Assembly: GCA_014529385.2 (NCBI GenBank)
Contig: CM043944.1
Span: 181,037,811-181,101,810, forward strand
Source of the DNA: Adiantum capillus-veneris
Taxonomy: Eukaryota > Streptophyta > Polypodiopsida > Polypodiales > Pteridaceae
Direction: 5' to 3'
DNA: 64,000 nt
The notes below the pieces were generated by a model. That model was not told where the DNA came from, made no database searches, and saw only the letters and a program-made list of their open reading frames with translations. Positions 44,179-56,689 of the stretch are shown here, piece after piece. Position 1 is the first letter of the stretch; each line of letters opens with the position of its first letter. Position numbers and translations under genes: made by a program.

Positions 44179-45561
44179 TTGGCGGCAGATGCTTTGTCCC
44201 GGAAGTTGTTGGTTCTGGCTATTTCGCGATACATCCTAGGAAGCTTCGAGGATATGGTCGATCAATATGCCACATATACAGATTTTGCATATATTTTCAC
44301 TCGGATACGGAATGGGGAGATAGTAGCGGGATATTCAATTCAGAATGGCTACTTGATGAGGAAAACCATGTTGTGCGTTACACAGCCAAGGAGGGAAAAG
44401 GTTTTAGCCGAATGCCACTGTCCACCTATTACGGGTCACTGCGACATAGCTACCACCTTAAAAGGTGTGGAGAGATACTTCTTTTGGCCTGGACTCAAGA
44501 AGGATGTGGACGATTTTGTACGCAGTTGCTTGCTATTCCAGAAGGTCAAGTTTGACAGGCATAAAGCACAGGAATTATTACAGCCTTTACCCATACCCAC
44601 CCGCCCCTGGGAAAGTATTGCAATGGAATTCATTCTTGATCTCCCAAGAACACAGAATGATCATGATGATTTTTCCGATTACATGGCACGTCTGAGACGA
44701 TTGTCTCCGACAGAGACTCCAGATTTATGAGTTTGTTTTGGAAGGCAATTTGGGAGAACATTGGCACGCAGTTGCAGTTCTCGTCATCATTCCACTTGCA
44801 GACTGACGAGCAATCAGAGATTGCAAATTCAATGGTTTTAGATCTATTAGAGTCTTGTATCTCGGATCAAAAGACTCAATGGGAAAAGGACTTACCTTTG
44901 GTGGAATTTGCCTACAATGCCTACGCCATTTGGGATTGTGGAAAGTGCTGCGAAGGTTCCATCCTTCCTGAGCACGAAAGATAAGATCTTTGAAGCGGAT
45001 GAATATACGCGGAATCTGGATACGGCTTTTGCCAAGGTTCATGAGACTTTGCAGAAGTCTCAAGAACGACAGAAAAAGGCAGCGGATTGCCATCGTCGCG
45101 ACATGAAATTGAAGGAGGATAATTGGGTGCTCTTACGTTTTGAGAAGGCATGCCTAAGAAAGAAAAAGGGAAAGGAGAGGCTTTTTCCAAAGCTTCCTAT
45201 GTGATACTACGGCCCTTTCCATATCACCGAAAAGATAAATGATATCTCCTTCCGATTGAAACTGCCAGATACTTGGAGGGTTCACAATGCATTGCATGTG
45301 AGTCTCTTGAAACCTTTTAGGGGTGAGGTGCCTGATGATGGGGAGCCTGATGAGCAACCCAAAGTGGAAGAAAACGAGGAGATCCTTGTTCCTGAATATA
45401 TTTTGGCACATAAGGATAAGAAGAAAGGTAAAGTCCAAAGGCGGTTCTTGGTTAAGTTCAAGAACTTTCCTGCATTTGATGCGAAGTGGATGGAGGAGGA
45501 GAACCTAGCAGATACTCCTCAGATTGTGAAACTTTACCTCAATGCTTTTGGTTTAGCATAG
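44179..45561 (+). pseudogene. A2 integrase and chromodomain (right arm)
   Basis: Mirror of 4924-6306: zinc region 44400-44560, core deletion at 44665-44685, later core 44727-44984, GPY/F-like region 45100-45204, chromodomain 45256-45561. Confidence 0.88.
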
Positions 45562-46144
45562 TCTACTCCAAATGGAACCCAGAATTCAGCTTGGCCGGAG
45601 ATCTGGTGCAGTGGGATGCACAAGAGGGGAGTCACTCCGCTCCTTTGTCAACAGATGCCTTGATTTTGATACTAAAGGGCCACTGATGTTTCTTTGAGCT
45701 TCAGGGATACTGAGAGCTGACAGTATTCTGTTGGATGACTTTATGAAATGGAATTCCTGATAATGATACTGATTTGTTTCTTCACTTCTTTTGAGTGCAG
45801 GAACTGATAGACGAAATGACTGCAGCATTTTGGTCTACTTGATCTTGAATAGACACGGTTGCAATAGGGGTTAGTCAATCGGACATCGATGAGGTCCCGA
45901 TTGGACCTAGATGTGATTGCTAGCTACATTGCTGATAAATCATGGTCTAAGATTGAAATGAATGTTGAATGTCATGTGATGTCCTGTGATGTCGTGTGAT
46001 GTGACTGTCGATTTGGTACATGTGCTAGATGTGTGTCCCTAGTACGTAGGTACTAACAGTCAGTGTCTACTAAGACGGTTTATGGCTTTTGTCGGTTTTG
46101 CAGGCGTAATCGCGGTCGATTACAATGCTTTCAAGAGGGGGATA
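45562..46144 (+). other. A2 3' untranslated region and polypurine tract (right arm)
   Basis: Noncoding, with three 10-bp minisatellite units at 45974-46003 and TTTCAAGAGGGGGATA before the LTR. Confidence 0.78.
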
Positions 46145-46620
46145 TGTCACAAAGTGATGAGGTGGCGGACAACAAAAACCCTAATTTTTGCGAGAAACCC
46201 TAAAATTCTTGCAAGCCCTAAAATTTGCTTAAAACCCTAATTTCCGGAAATTGCGAAAGTGGATTTTTTTTTTTGAGCGACACTAATCTCATCTTTCTCT
46301 ACCTAATGAGAAAGAGAGAGAGAATTTGCTTTTGCTTTGAGAAGCTCTTTGTGAAAAGAGCTTTTGTTCAGGCTTTTGCTCTCAAGCTTTTGGGGCTCTG
46401 CTTTTGGCATCCCTTGTAAACCTTTAAATAAGTGGCTTGGGCCTCACTTCTGGAGCATCTGGACGAAGAGTCTGAGAGTGAATCTGAGGCCACTCTCTTG
46501 TATTTTGAATTGACTCCGCCGGGCCAGTGCAAATTTATTGTGATCTGTGAATTGTTTTGAAGTGGTTATCTGGTGCTGTAGCGATTGATTCTTGACTTGG
46601 AGTGTCCAAGTCTGTTAACA
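46145..46620 (+). repeat. Family-A LTR shared by A2 and A1 (right arm)
   Basis: 476 bp, from TGTCACAAAGTGATGAGG to TCTGTTAACA. About 70 bp around AAAGAAATACC are deleted at TTTGAATTGA|CTCCGCC relative to the left arm. Confidence 0.87.
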
Positions 46621-47870
46621 GAACCTCCTACTCCGAGGATGTACACAGAGCAAGAGTTAGAAGAGGTGGTGATGCACGAATTGCTCAGCTTTTTGACGCG
46701 CACAACAAAGCTCAAAAGCACGACAAAAAGCAGAAGAAAGGCTCTTATTTCCCGGGTTATTTGGGTCTTCATCTACATTTGAATCGGCAAGAAAGCAGAA
46801 GAAGCGTGTTCGATGTGAAGGAGTACCTAGTTCTTCTTCTTCCTTTTCTGAGAGTTGTTCTAGCTCCTCTGACTCAGCGAAGAAAACAGAAAAGGCAAAA
46901 AGCGAAGCCTTGAAAAGGGAAAGAAAAAGGCAAAGAAGCCTAAATGTCGCCCCGTGGTTGACTATTCTACAGAGGACTCGTCTTTAGATAGTTCGGACTC
47001 TGACGACAACAGCTTTTATGCAAAGAAGAAGGCTTTTTATAAAGCCAACCAGTATGATTTTTTGGAAGACAAAAGCAAGAAAGTCCGAGAGTTTAAGGAA
47101 GGTGGACAGTGAATTAAATTTGACATGTTTTCTGGTTATAGAGATGCTTCGAAGGCTTTGTCTTTTATACATCATTTTGACATAGCTTTCTCAGGAGGGT
47201 GTTACTCAGAGCACTATAAGATTCGGAGAGCTACCTCTTACTTTAAGGGGAATGCTTGAACTTTGTGGTCCACGCTTCTATTAAACAAGACAACGCCAGT
47301 TAAATGGCTGAAATTCAAAAGGCTTTTTATTTATTTTTGGCTAACTCGAGAGTATGAACGCGACATATCTATCCGCCTCTTCATTTAAGAAGATCTTATT
47401 CAAAGAACAGATTGAGCGGTTTACCTTGGGTCTTCCTACAGAGATCTGAGATCACTGCTTAGAACAAAAGTCAGCTTCCATTCAGTAGTTGATGAGTCAT
47501 GCGAAATTGGTTTTTGCCATTTACTCAGACAGTTTGATCTACCCCACAAATGAAATCATGATGCAAAGGGCCGAACAGACTTCGACAAATGAAAGTAGAA
47601 AGAAGAAGAGCAATTCAGAAAAGAAAGAAAAGGATGCACGACCCAAACTCACTCCTCAAGAGAGGGCTCGCTACATAAAGGAGGGGAAGTACTTTGGATG
47701 CGGGGAAATTGGGCATATCTTCGCGAAGTGCCCTAAAAAGGCACAGATAGAAGAGAACGACAAGGACGATGAGAGGCCTGGAAGTGCGAGAGCAGCTGAG
47801 GAATGTGGAAGAAAAGGCAAGATGAAAACAGGTTGGTTCCAGATCGCATGGGTACTGATCCCAGTACGAT
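46621..47870 (+). pseudogene. A1 gag (right arm)
   Basis: Mirror of the left A1 gag: HARIAQLF-like start, Ser/Lys linker, DFLEDKSKKVREF, capsid pieces, and knuckle YFGCGEIGHIFAKC near 47690. Confidence 0.8.
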
Positions 47871-48060
47871 GGACGAGAGTACAGAACTTTACCGAGCTTG
47901 GGGCAAAGTGAAAGACCAAGAAGCCCTGATCTTCTTTGATAGAGGAGCCAAGGCCAACTTCATTTCACCGGAATTAGCGGCACGGCTCGAGATCGCTCAC
48001 GATCGGATGGGACCACTAGCAAAGGCAGTTCTAGCGGCACCCGCCAGGGACGTAGCCATT
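47803..48060 (+). pseudogene. A1 protease, cut short (right arm)
   Basis: Reads MDESTELYRAWGKVKDQEAL, FFDRGAKANFISPEL and ARDVAI, then breaks at 48060/48061 into a duplicated A 3' end. The left arm continues with TPVIGKLRLHC at this point. Confidence 0.82.
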
Positions 48061-48775
48061 AGCAGATACTCCTCAGATTGTGAAACTTTACCTCAATGCT
48101 TTTGGTTTAGCATAGTCTACTCCAAATGGAACCCAGAATTCAGCTTGGCCGGAGATCTGGTGCAGTGGGATGCACAAGAGGGGAGTCACTCCGCTCTTTG
48201 TCAACAGATGCCTTGATTTTGATACTAAAGGGCCACTGATGTTTTTTGAGCTTCAGGGATACTGAGAGCTGACAGTATTCTGTTGGATGACTATATGAAA
48301 TGGAATTCCTGATAATGATACTGATTTGTTTCTTCACTTCTTTGAGTGCAGGAACTGATAGACGAAATGACTGCAGCATTTTGGTTCTACTTGATCTTGA
48401 ATAGACACGGTTGCAATAGGGGTTAGTCAATCTCGACATCGATGAGGTCCCGATTGGACCTAGATGTGATTGCTAGCTACATTGCTGATAAATCATGGTC
48501 TAAGATTGGAATGAATGTTGAATGCATGTGATGTCTTGTGATGTCGTGTGATGTGACTGTCGATTTGGTACATGTGCTAGATGTGTGTCCCTAGTACGTA
48601 GGTACTATCCAGTCAGTGTCTACTAAGACGGTTTATGGCTTTTGTCGGTTTTGCAGGCGTAATCGCGGTCGATTACAATGCTTTCAAGAGGGGGGTATGT
48701 TCACAAAGTGATGAGGTGGCGGACAACAAAAACCCTAATTTTTGCGAGAACCCTAAAATTCTTGCAAGCCCAAAA
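48061..48775 (+). repeat. Extra copy of an A 3' end (right arm only)
   Basis: Near-copy of 45508-46210: chromodomain tail (GCAGATACTCCTCAGATTGT), 3' untranslated region, minisatellite, polypurine tract and the first 70 bases of an A LTR. It has several one-base indels relative to 45508-46210. The left arm has protease/RT sequence instead (about 1690-2340). Confidence 0.82.
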
Positions 48776-49220
48776 TAAGATATTGGCAACATAAAGACAG
48801 AAAAGATTAAGGGTAAAGTGATTAAGGCGGTTCTTGGTTTAAATTCAAGAACTATCCTGCATTGGATGCGATGAGGTGGAGGGAGTCTCCTCAGGCACAT
48901 TGTGCGATGAAGAGGCTCAAATTGGTCCTTGTAGGAACCTGATGTTGCTCACTTGTCATAGGTCGGCCACCAAGGGGGCTTCTATGGCGAGCGTGTCCGT
49001 GATGGCGACAACCATGTACCTGTTGTTGCCAGCCATCAGTTGACTATGCCAGCTTGTGCACCCTGAGTCTGTGTGCTAGGTTGGTTAACCTTCGTAGGTT
49101 GTGTGGCGTGGTTCGCGTCCTTCTACGAGGACAAGCCTTCGCAAGGTGGCCCATCTGTCTGTATATGAAGCACTGGTCAGAGAGTCGTGAGTACTCTAGG
49201 CTTTGGCAGAGCCATCCACC
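48776..49220. pseudogene. Chromodomain scrap and gag zinc-knuckle fragment (right arm)
   Basis: 48776-48890 (plus) matches the chromodomain scrap at 1545-1690. 49220-48891 (minus) is the mirror of the gag knuckle at 1194-1568 (CFIYRQMGHLAKAC), shortened by a frameshift. Confidence 0.65.
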
Positions 49221-49225
49221 ACTCA

Positions 49226-50417
49226 TGTAACGTGCAGGGGAATGAATGTTGAACTTTGCTCAAGATGACTGCTCCGGACTGTGCTCAAGGGTTCCTTTTA
49301 CTTACGGAAGGGAGAGCCTTCCGTTCCTTTAGTGAGAGAGTGCAATGGACACAAACAAAGTGGATACACACTGTGAATGAAGGTGCTGAGACTGAGAGAT
49401 AGAGAGAGAAGAGAATACGACACCAGAGACGTAAAAACCCTCCTGCGAAGGCCCCACTCTCTATGGCGAGAGCGGTCTACTTAGGATTGCACAAATCTCT
49501 ACAATCCTTGACTTGCCGACGGTGTCGACGACGAGGGGAACTGAAATTTGAAAATGCTAAGGGCTGAAATCTGCAAATCTTTATCTGCTGAATTCTGACT
49601 CTATGTCGGTGACGATGCCGATGACGACGATTGCGAACGACGCCGCTAAAAACGCAGATGCTGAAAAATGCGTTTTCGGGCTGAAACTAAAAACTTCGCG
49701 GGATCTGACCGTGCAGCGAGGATCTGCTGCCGGAAGGTGAGATCTGCGAGGTTCGGGACTTCTACTGCGGAGTCTGACTGCTGAAAACTGAAAACGCTGG
49801 TGCTTGTGGGGATTCCGTCGCGAAGATCTGTAAAACGCTGAAGTGTCTTGCAGATGCAAAAACGCTAGGGCTGAAAACGGTCTTGCTCTGGAGAATTGGC
49901 TAACGCTGGGGCTTCTGCTTGGTCTGCTGTCGCCAGGGATCTGCAAGAGCAAAAACGCTAGCTGATCTGGTCCAAAAACGCTAGCTTTCTGCTGTGAAGT
50001 AAAAACACTAGGGTTCTTGGGGTTTTGCTGAGAAGTTGCCTGTGAGGTGTGCTCCTGCTGCCTCTTCTGCCAGAAAGTGCGAGCGCTAGGTTTGCTTATA
50101 TACAAACTTAGCAAAATTGCCCTACCTACTTTTCAACAAAATTCACTTAAAAATAATAGGTGTAAAATTTCAAAAATGGGAAAATAGGTGTATGCACTGT
50201 AAAAATGCTACTACTGGGATCTGACTAGAATCTGATGGTCATGCTGTGTGCAACCAGAGGATATGCATCTAATCTAAGTGTCTGGACATGCACGGTCTGC
50301 GAACAGACTCACAAAAGTGCCAGATCACTTCCTATTCCAGACTGACTTGACTGAACTGAACCCTGGTCACGCTGTAGCTTGTCCACGGACACATAGGGTT
50401 GGATGTGTCACGTGACA
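49226..50417 (-). repeat. Solo LTR, family B (right arm), with target duplication
   Basis: 1192 bp, from TGTAACGTGCAG to CACGTGACA on the plus strand. It is flanked on both sides by ACTCA (49221-49225, 50418-50422), so both ends are intact. The TATA box complement lies at 50095-50102. No internal region is attached. Confidence 0.93.
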
Positions 50418-50422
50418 ACTCA

Positions 50423-50767
50423 CTTGGGCAGTAGGACTACTTTGGTACAGAGTGAGTGTCTCGAACTAGAACGCGTATTGTGGGTATACTAGTTGTCATG
50501 GCTGCTATTGACGTTGCTGTGCAGGGTCTCCAAGACACTCCCGATCTCGGAGCTTAAAGTGGGGAGGTACTCTCTACTCAAACCGGGGAAGCAGATTAAG
50601 ATGGGTAGATTTGCTTCCTCGACAAGAACAGTAGAAGTTGGGGATCGAAACCACGGAGCCACTGTGTCACAAATTGCTGATGTGTCAAGCCACTGAAGAA
50701 CGGAGCCGACTTGTAGATCTCGGCCGAGGGGCCTAAACCCTAAGAGAAGCAGCAGAAGAAGATCCAA
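50423..50767 (-). pseudogene. Unrecognised coding fragment beside solo LTR
   Basis: A minus-strand 92-codon frame (50767-50489) reads ...LREYLPTLSSEIGSVLETLH-type sequence and ends SSHDN. It has no clear start. It lies on the far side of the solo LTR from the zinc-knuckle fragment (49220-48891) and in the same direction, so the two may be halves of one gag split by the LTR insertion. I cannot name the family. Confidence 0.35.
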
Positions 50768-51282
50768 CCAAATTAAGGTTCCGGTCCAATGGGCCTAAAG
50801 TAAAGCAGCCCACACACACACATACAAAAAAGCGTAGAGGCTGATGTCGTGGCATCTTGTACGGAATTTTGCATTTTGCGTTGGCCTGCTGACATGGCAA
50901 ATCGTACGGAAATTCGCATTTTGTGCTGGCTTGCTGACGTGGCATATTGTACCAATTGCCGGATTTTATGATTGTACGGATTTCCATGTTTCACGTTGGT
51001 TGCTGACGTGGCAGGGCTGTACGGATTTTCTTGCTTTTGTGCTGAAAGCTTTTGGCCTAGTTGCTTTTGAGTTTGAAAACTTTTCATGTAACTGCTTTTT
51101 AAGGTGAAGGCCTTTAAATATGTGCAGAGGGCTCAGTCTTTGGCATGCTTCCTGGAGAAGGTGCAGAGTCTGGAGTACCGTCATTGTACTAAGTTCAAGT
51201 AATATAAAGAAATACCGAAAGGGGTGCGAAGGTTTGGGGCGAGTTCTTTTCTGGGGTGGAGTTCCACCGCTCCGTGTCGCGT

Positions 51283-51370
<88 letters not shown>

Positions 51371-51440
51371 CAGTTCAATTGTTATTGAAGTGGCTTAAAG
51401 TTTGTTCAGTCTGTTCTTTTCCATTGGCACGTGGTGCCCG
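50768..51440 (+). repeat. LTR fragment, family E, with (CT)n
   Basis: Contains imperfect repeats of TTGTACGGAWTTTYGCATTTTGYG with GCTGACGTGGCA (50855-51030), then an R-U5-like part similar in layout to A and C LTRs: ATAAAGAAATACCGAAAGG near 51205, then TTTGGGGCGAG and a (CT)n run at 51281-51367. It probably belongs to another Ty3/gypsy family. Neither end is proven. Confidence 0.55.
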
Positions 51441-52160
51441 TCTCGTGACACGCTGTCGAAAGTGAGCTCATACTGCACGGATGGCGAGGGGTCTTATTGG
51501 AATGACCTTGGTCCCCATCTCGAGAGTCTTTAACTCGATCTGGTAGTAACCACGCCTGAAAATTGTACATCGATGATCTTTCTTGCTTCTGAGAGAAGGC
51601 ATGCTCGAAGGAGGTTGCACACCTTGCCTTTGCTAGGTCGGAAACTGATAATCCTGTGGATAATAGAGGTGGCCTCCAAGCGCTCCACGTCTGTTGCAAG
51701 GCTTACTTGCTCCGTTTGCATGAGTGCAAGTTGGATGGCGGGTTCTGCGGGGTTGGGTGAGGGGGACTTTATGTGAGTACCTCTCAGGTGGAGTAGAATC
51801 CTCCATGTGGCTGCTGCTGTGAAGAAACCCCAGGGTTGAGGTATTGCGAAGATGACGAAGGGGGGCACCTTGCTGACCACCCAGAGGCGGCTAGTCACCC
51901 CGGCAGGAAGTTGAAACTAGACAACCGGTGGCCAAAGGGGGGGGAGGGGGGGGTAAGGATTTGGGCTGCTCGGTACTTGCAAGGGAGCCCGGGCAATGGG
52001 CTGAGGGGAAGAAAAACAAGGAGCTGGAAGGGAGGGCAATGCGGCGGGCAGCATGACCCGGGGCCGGGGGAGGGGGGATTTCAGCAACGAGCGTGGAGAA
52101 ATGGAATGTTTATTACTTCTCCAAAAGATGTATGAGACCAATCGGCTACATCATCATCAG
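51441..52160. other. No supported gene
   Basis: Several overlapping open frames occur on both strands here but none shows a recognisable domain or clear start. A G-run (51927-51950) and GC-rich sequence lie within. Confidence 0.5.
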
Positions 52161-52702
52161 ATGCATCAAAATGTCCAGTGTGTGCGAGAGTGGAGAGAGA
52201 GGAGAGATGAGAGAGAGAAGAGAGAGAGAGAGAGTGAGAGAGAGAGAACCCTGTCAAAACCTGTCTCTGCATCCCTGTCCGCTTCGCCTCTTCAGCGTGC
52301 CTCGTGCGCTTGCTCATTCCCAATGCTGCCCCTCCGTTGTTGCTTGTTGTGAGCTCGCAGGATCCCCCCCCCCCCGCCTGCCTTGGCTACCTGCCCCCGG
52401 CCTTGGCTCCCGCGCGCCCACCCACCACCCTGCCGTGCCCTGTCTGCCCCGTTGCAGTCCCAGCCTCAGCCCCTGCCCACCAAAACCTCTTGTCTGACCT
52501 TGCCGTCCTTAATTCAGTACCACGAACCAATTTTTCTCTCTCTAAGTGAGAGGAGAGGAGAGAGGAGAGAAGAGAGAGAGAGAGGAGAGATGAGGCTGAG
52601 ATTTTTCAAATTTTTTCAAGATGAAGCAGTTTTTTTAAATTCGAAAAATCATAAGTCCCCATGCCATGAGATCTACACAAACGAGATAAGCAAAAGAAGG
52701 CA

Positions 52703-52739
<37 letters not shown>

Positions 52740-52973
52740 AGAGAGAGAGCTGAGAAGAGAGAGAGAGAACTGTGACATGTTTATTGCAGCAACAAGACAC
52801 AAAAAAACACGAGGAGAAGGCAAAGAGTTCAAGGAGCCCAAGGTGAGAGAGAGAGAGAGAGAGAGTGAGGAGAGAGAGAGAGGAGAGAGAAATGTGAAAT
52901 GTTTATATGCAGAAAGGAGACAGAAAAATACGAGGAGAATGCAAAGAAGACAAAGAAGAATTTGGGGAGCCCG

Positions 52974-53043
<70 letters not shown>

Positions 53044-53139
53044 GAGAAAAGAGAGAAACTTGACGTGTTTATATGCAGCAAAGAGACACAAAAATACAAG
53101 GGGGAATGCAAAGAATACGAGGGAGAATTGGGGCCAGAG

Positions 53140-53213
<74 letters not shown>

Positions 53214-53345
53214 TGAGAGAGAAACTTGCGTGTTTATATGCAGCAAGAGACACAAAAATACAAGGGGAATGCAAAGAATACGGGAAGAATTCGGGAAGCC
53301 CGAGGTGTGTGTGTGTGTGTGTGTGAGGAGAGAAAGAAAGAAAGA
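52161..53345. repeat. Core-plus-microsatellite repeat array 1
   Basis: GA-rich DNA with four copies of an 80-bp core at 52771-52843, 52893-52974, 53061-53140 and 53226-53304. Each has TGTTTATATGCAGCAA-, GAGACACAAAAATAC- and GGGGAATGCAAAGAA-like parts, and each is followed by GA or (TG)n(GA)n. 52365-52500 is C-rich. Open frames here translate to RERERE or LSLSLS and are not genes. Confidence 0.8.
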
Positions 53346-53399
53346 AGAAAGATTTTTAACGTCTAAGTAGGCGAAATCGGCCTATGAGACAAATCAAAT

Positions 53400-55672
53400 G
53401 TACATGGCGTGTATGTCATCCGTCTATCGGAAAGACAATGAAACAAAACTGATACAAAAACTGAACTGAATGTAGTAATGGAGTCTGAGGAGGGATGGGG
53501 CTCTATCTCTAGGGGTATATGCATGTCTATATGCTCAAGGTAGTACAATCATGAGAATGCATCAAGCTCTCTAGCTCCATCCTGTACAAATGGGGGGATG
53601 TATGTTGTGGTACATGGGCGGGCTGGTGCCAAGGCTACCAGGATGAAGCTGTCGGGTCGGCCTCATCTGAGCTACTCGCTCCTCAGTGGCACGGCGCTCC
53701 CGGGCTCGGATCTCCTCGATTGTCGTGGTGGGAGCTCACGCCCCTGTAGCCTGTGACTCGTGGTCGTCGTCTAGCTCGGTTCACCTCCGCCTGTGGGAGT
53801 GTCACTCCTCTCTAAGTATCTGGTGAGGTAGGGGTGGCAATCCTCTGAAAGAAGTATGTGAGCTGCTGGACTGTCTCCTCTGTCTGTTAGCTTGTTGCGT
53901 GGCTGTAGAAGTGTGTCCCGATGGCTCTGTATCTCTAGTAAGAAATGTCCGAGCTGTCTCTGATCTCGAGAGTCCATGATCTCTCGGAGAGTGGGCTGTC
54001 CTCTGAATAAGGCCTCTCATACCTGCCTCTGATCTCAGTGTATGTCTGCTTCTACATACAAAGTGCTCCTCACTCTCCACCTCCTCCGTGCAGGCTCTGC
54101 AGACTCGCTCCTCCTGGGAACACCAGTATGTCTCCCGATCTCAATCTCTAACCTGTGTGAAAGCCACTCTCAGCTGACCAATCGCCACCCGTGAGCTATG
54201 TGGCAATATGTGTCCATATAGCGTGGTCTCTGTATGAACCCCCAGACAATATGGTGAGAAACTGGTCTCTGTAATCTGACATCCTCGTCCCAAGCCAGGT
54301 GACTCCCAGACTCTCCTAGTTGTATAGCTGCCACAGATCCTGTCTCATACCAGTTCTCTCACTACGAGAGAGGTGAACAGATGTGAGTGGGGGTCGTACT
54401 GGAATGGTGGTAGGCTCTCCATGTCAAGACCGTGTCCCTCAAACCATGCTCTGACCTGTGAGTACCAAGCTCTCGCATGCCACTCTCTGATAGCTGTATA
54501 GCTGCCTCAAATGCTCTACGAGTGAGTCTGTCAGGAGGTAGCTCTCTCATCCTCTGGATGAGCAGACTGTCTGGAATAATGCCTCTACAACCATAGGTGG
54601 TGTGGCGAGCTCGGCTCTAATAATGTCATGTGGGCACTGTCTTCTTGCTACGGAGCAAGCGTGAGATCATACATACCTGGGGTCTCTCAAGCTGTGTCCA
54701 CTGGTCATCTGTCAATCCTGGTGCCCATACTGCGCCGAGTACATCAGGGCCGGGGTGACTAAGGTGTCAAAAAAGCCAGCCTTCGTGCGGGGCTCCTGAA
54801 AGTGTGCCTGGTGGCATCTCGCTCTAGCATGGTCAGAGCTGCATATCCTCGGGTGAGCCTGTCAGCAGCAGCCTGCCTCATAGTGAGGGTCCTGGTAGCT
54901 GGTGGAATGTGATGCCAAGATAGACATAGGAGGTGACACATCAACCTGTCCTCCTGCTGCTGTGAAGGTGGCAGCGCTCCTCACTGCACTGGATGTGTGA
55001 AGATCATGACCTTGGTTTTGCCAGGTTCACAGTCAACCCTTGTGTGTGCTGAAATCGTCCAAGGCCTCAAGATGGCGTTGCAAGCCCTCGGGTGACTTGA
55101 AATCAACACAATATCATCAGCATATAACATGATGTGGACCGGAGTACCTGCCAAGTCGCTCCCTCTCCCCTGCTCGTAGTATGTAGTCGGAGGATTCGTC
55201 GATGTAGAGCCCAAGAGTGTCGGAGGAGAGTGGGGAGAGTGGGCATCCTTGCTTCAACCCATGGTGCTAGCAATGGTCTCTGAAAAGCCGCCTGAGGCAA
55301 CGAAACTCGACCCGTCACTCTCTGTAGAGAGGTATATATGGCCCAAATATCTCTGCGGTACCCCAATGCTGTGAGGCGCTGGAAGAGTCTTTCGTGTGGG
55401 ACTGTGTCAAAGGCCTTGCGGAAATCCCAAAGCAGCAGTAAAGCCTCTTCTTCCGCGCCTTTGCCCCATCAATGAGGCAGCGCAGAACGAAGAATGTGGT
55501 CAGTGGTGGAGAAAGCTCGTCTGAAACCTGCCTGGCCTGGAGCTCGTAAACCCTCGGTCTTGCGTAGCAGCTAAGCTGTGCCTCAAGTACTGCTCCATAT
55601 AGCTTGGCCATCGTGTGGCAATCATGATAGTCCTGTAGTTCCCTGGGTCCAGGGTGTCGCCAGATTTGTAGA
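53400..55672 (-). pseudogene. LINE reverse transcriptase pseudogene 1
   Basis: The minus strand, read across frameshifts, gives KSGDTLDPGNYRTIMI, AKLYGAVLEAQLS, HILVLRCLIDGAKA, GVPQRY, MGLKQGCPLSP-like sequence, HIMLYADDIVLIS (catalytic YADD, 55100-55130), GKTKVMIF, a thumb-like YAALTML region, and a C-terminal cysteine motif CRACTEEVESEEHF with following His (54030-54110). This order is that of a non-LTR retrotransposon ORF2. Its 5' end is lost at the GA/core array beginning at 55673. Many frameshifts and stops are present. The sequence below about 53770 is probably its 3' untranslated region. Confidence 0.85.
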
Positions 55673-55787
55673 GAGAGAGAGAGAGAGAGAGCTGACACAT
55701 TTAAAAATGCAGCAACGAGACGCAAAAATACAAAGGGAATGCAGAGAAGAAGAAGAAGAATGGGAAAACAAGAAGCCCAAGGGAGAG

Positions 55788-55837
<50 letters not shown>

Positions 55838-55927
55838 GCTGACACATTTAAAAATGCAGCAACGAGACGCAAAAATACGAAGGGAATGCAGAGAAGAAGA
55901 AGAAGAATGGGAAAACAAGAAGCCCAA

Positions 55928-55988
<61 letters not shown>
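55673..55988. repeat. Core-plus-microsatellite repeat array 2
   Basis: Two cores (55692-55780 and 55839-55929) of the same family as array 1, with TTTAAAAATGCAGCAACGAG and AAGAAGAAGAAGAATGGG parts, each preceded and followed by long GA runs. The array truncates LINE 1. Confidence 0.85.
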
Positions 55989-55989
<1 letters not shown>

Positions 55990-56552
55990 GGCACAGAACC
56001 TGCTCGCGTGGGCATCTACGCTGGACTGCTTTAGGGTTTGTGACAAACGCAGCTCGCAACTTGTTTTGCAGCAAATTCGTGTGAGCATCTGATTCACGCT
56101 GGTTGTTCTTGGGTTTGCGAGAATGATGACCCTGTTCGCGACTTCATCTGCAGCAGAACCTGCTCGCATGGCCCTGCTCTATGGTTCCGACATGCAGCCT
56201 ATGCAACCAACCTACTGCATGCAACTCCATGTGCTGAGAGGTGCCTTCGCTGTCTGCAGGATTCCCTTTGCTGCGCGTAACACCAGCACAGGTGCTCTTT
56301 TTGTTTCAGCAATTACCGGTGCCTACTGCAGTCATTAGGGCTTCACAGGTTATAGGCCAGCCATAGTGGCCTGCGTGCTGCCTTTTGAAGCTGCAGATTT
56401 ACCACGAAGCATTAGGTTCTCTACCAGATGGGTAATCCTCATTTTCAGCACTTTGCAAGAGCTGCCCATGTTCACATATTGGTTGAACCGTTCTTGCTCT
56501 CAGCTGGGCTCACCTAATCAGCATTTGTCGCAAGAGCGCGTGCACGCGCACA

Positions 56553-56557
<5 letters not shown>
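55989..56557 (+). other. Unrecognised sequence with small open frame
   Basis: CAGAACCTGCTCGC occurs twice (near 55995 and 56154) and CTGCAG/GCAGCA motifs are frequent. A 71-codon frame with ATG (56123-56338) reads MMTLFATSSAAEPARMALLY. It shows no domain, and I cannot tell whether it is coding. Confidence 0.3.

Positions 56558-56646
<89 letters not shown>
56558..56646. repeat. (CA)n(GA)n microsatellite
   Basis: About 26 bases of CA followed by about 62 of GA. Confidence 0.95.
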
Positions 56647-56648
<2 letters not shown>

Positions 56649-56689
56649 CAATAATCTCATGAGGTACTGAAGCCTTGTCTCTAATCAGC

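Noticed and set aside
51530-51898. 122-codon minus-strand open frame
   Set aside because: No ATG-supported start, no domain recognised, and competing frames overlap on both strands.
52053-53370. Many open frames with RERERE, LSLSLS or VCVCVC translations
   Set aside because: Products of GA, CT and TG microsatellites. Both strands are open because the repeats lack stop codons. The same applies at 27700-27900, 28270-28470, 37816-38070, 51256-51465, 55600-56170 and 57970-58260.
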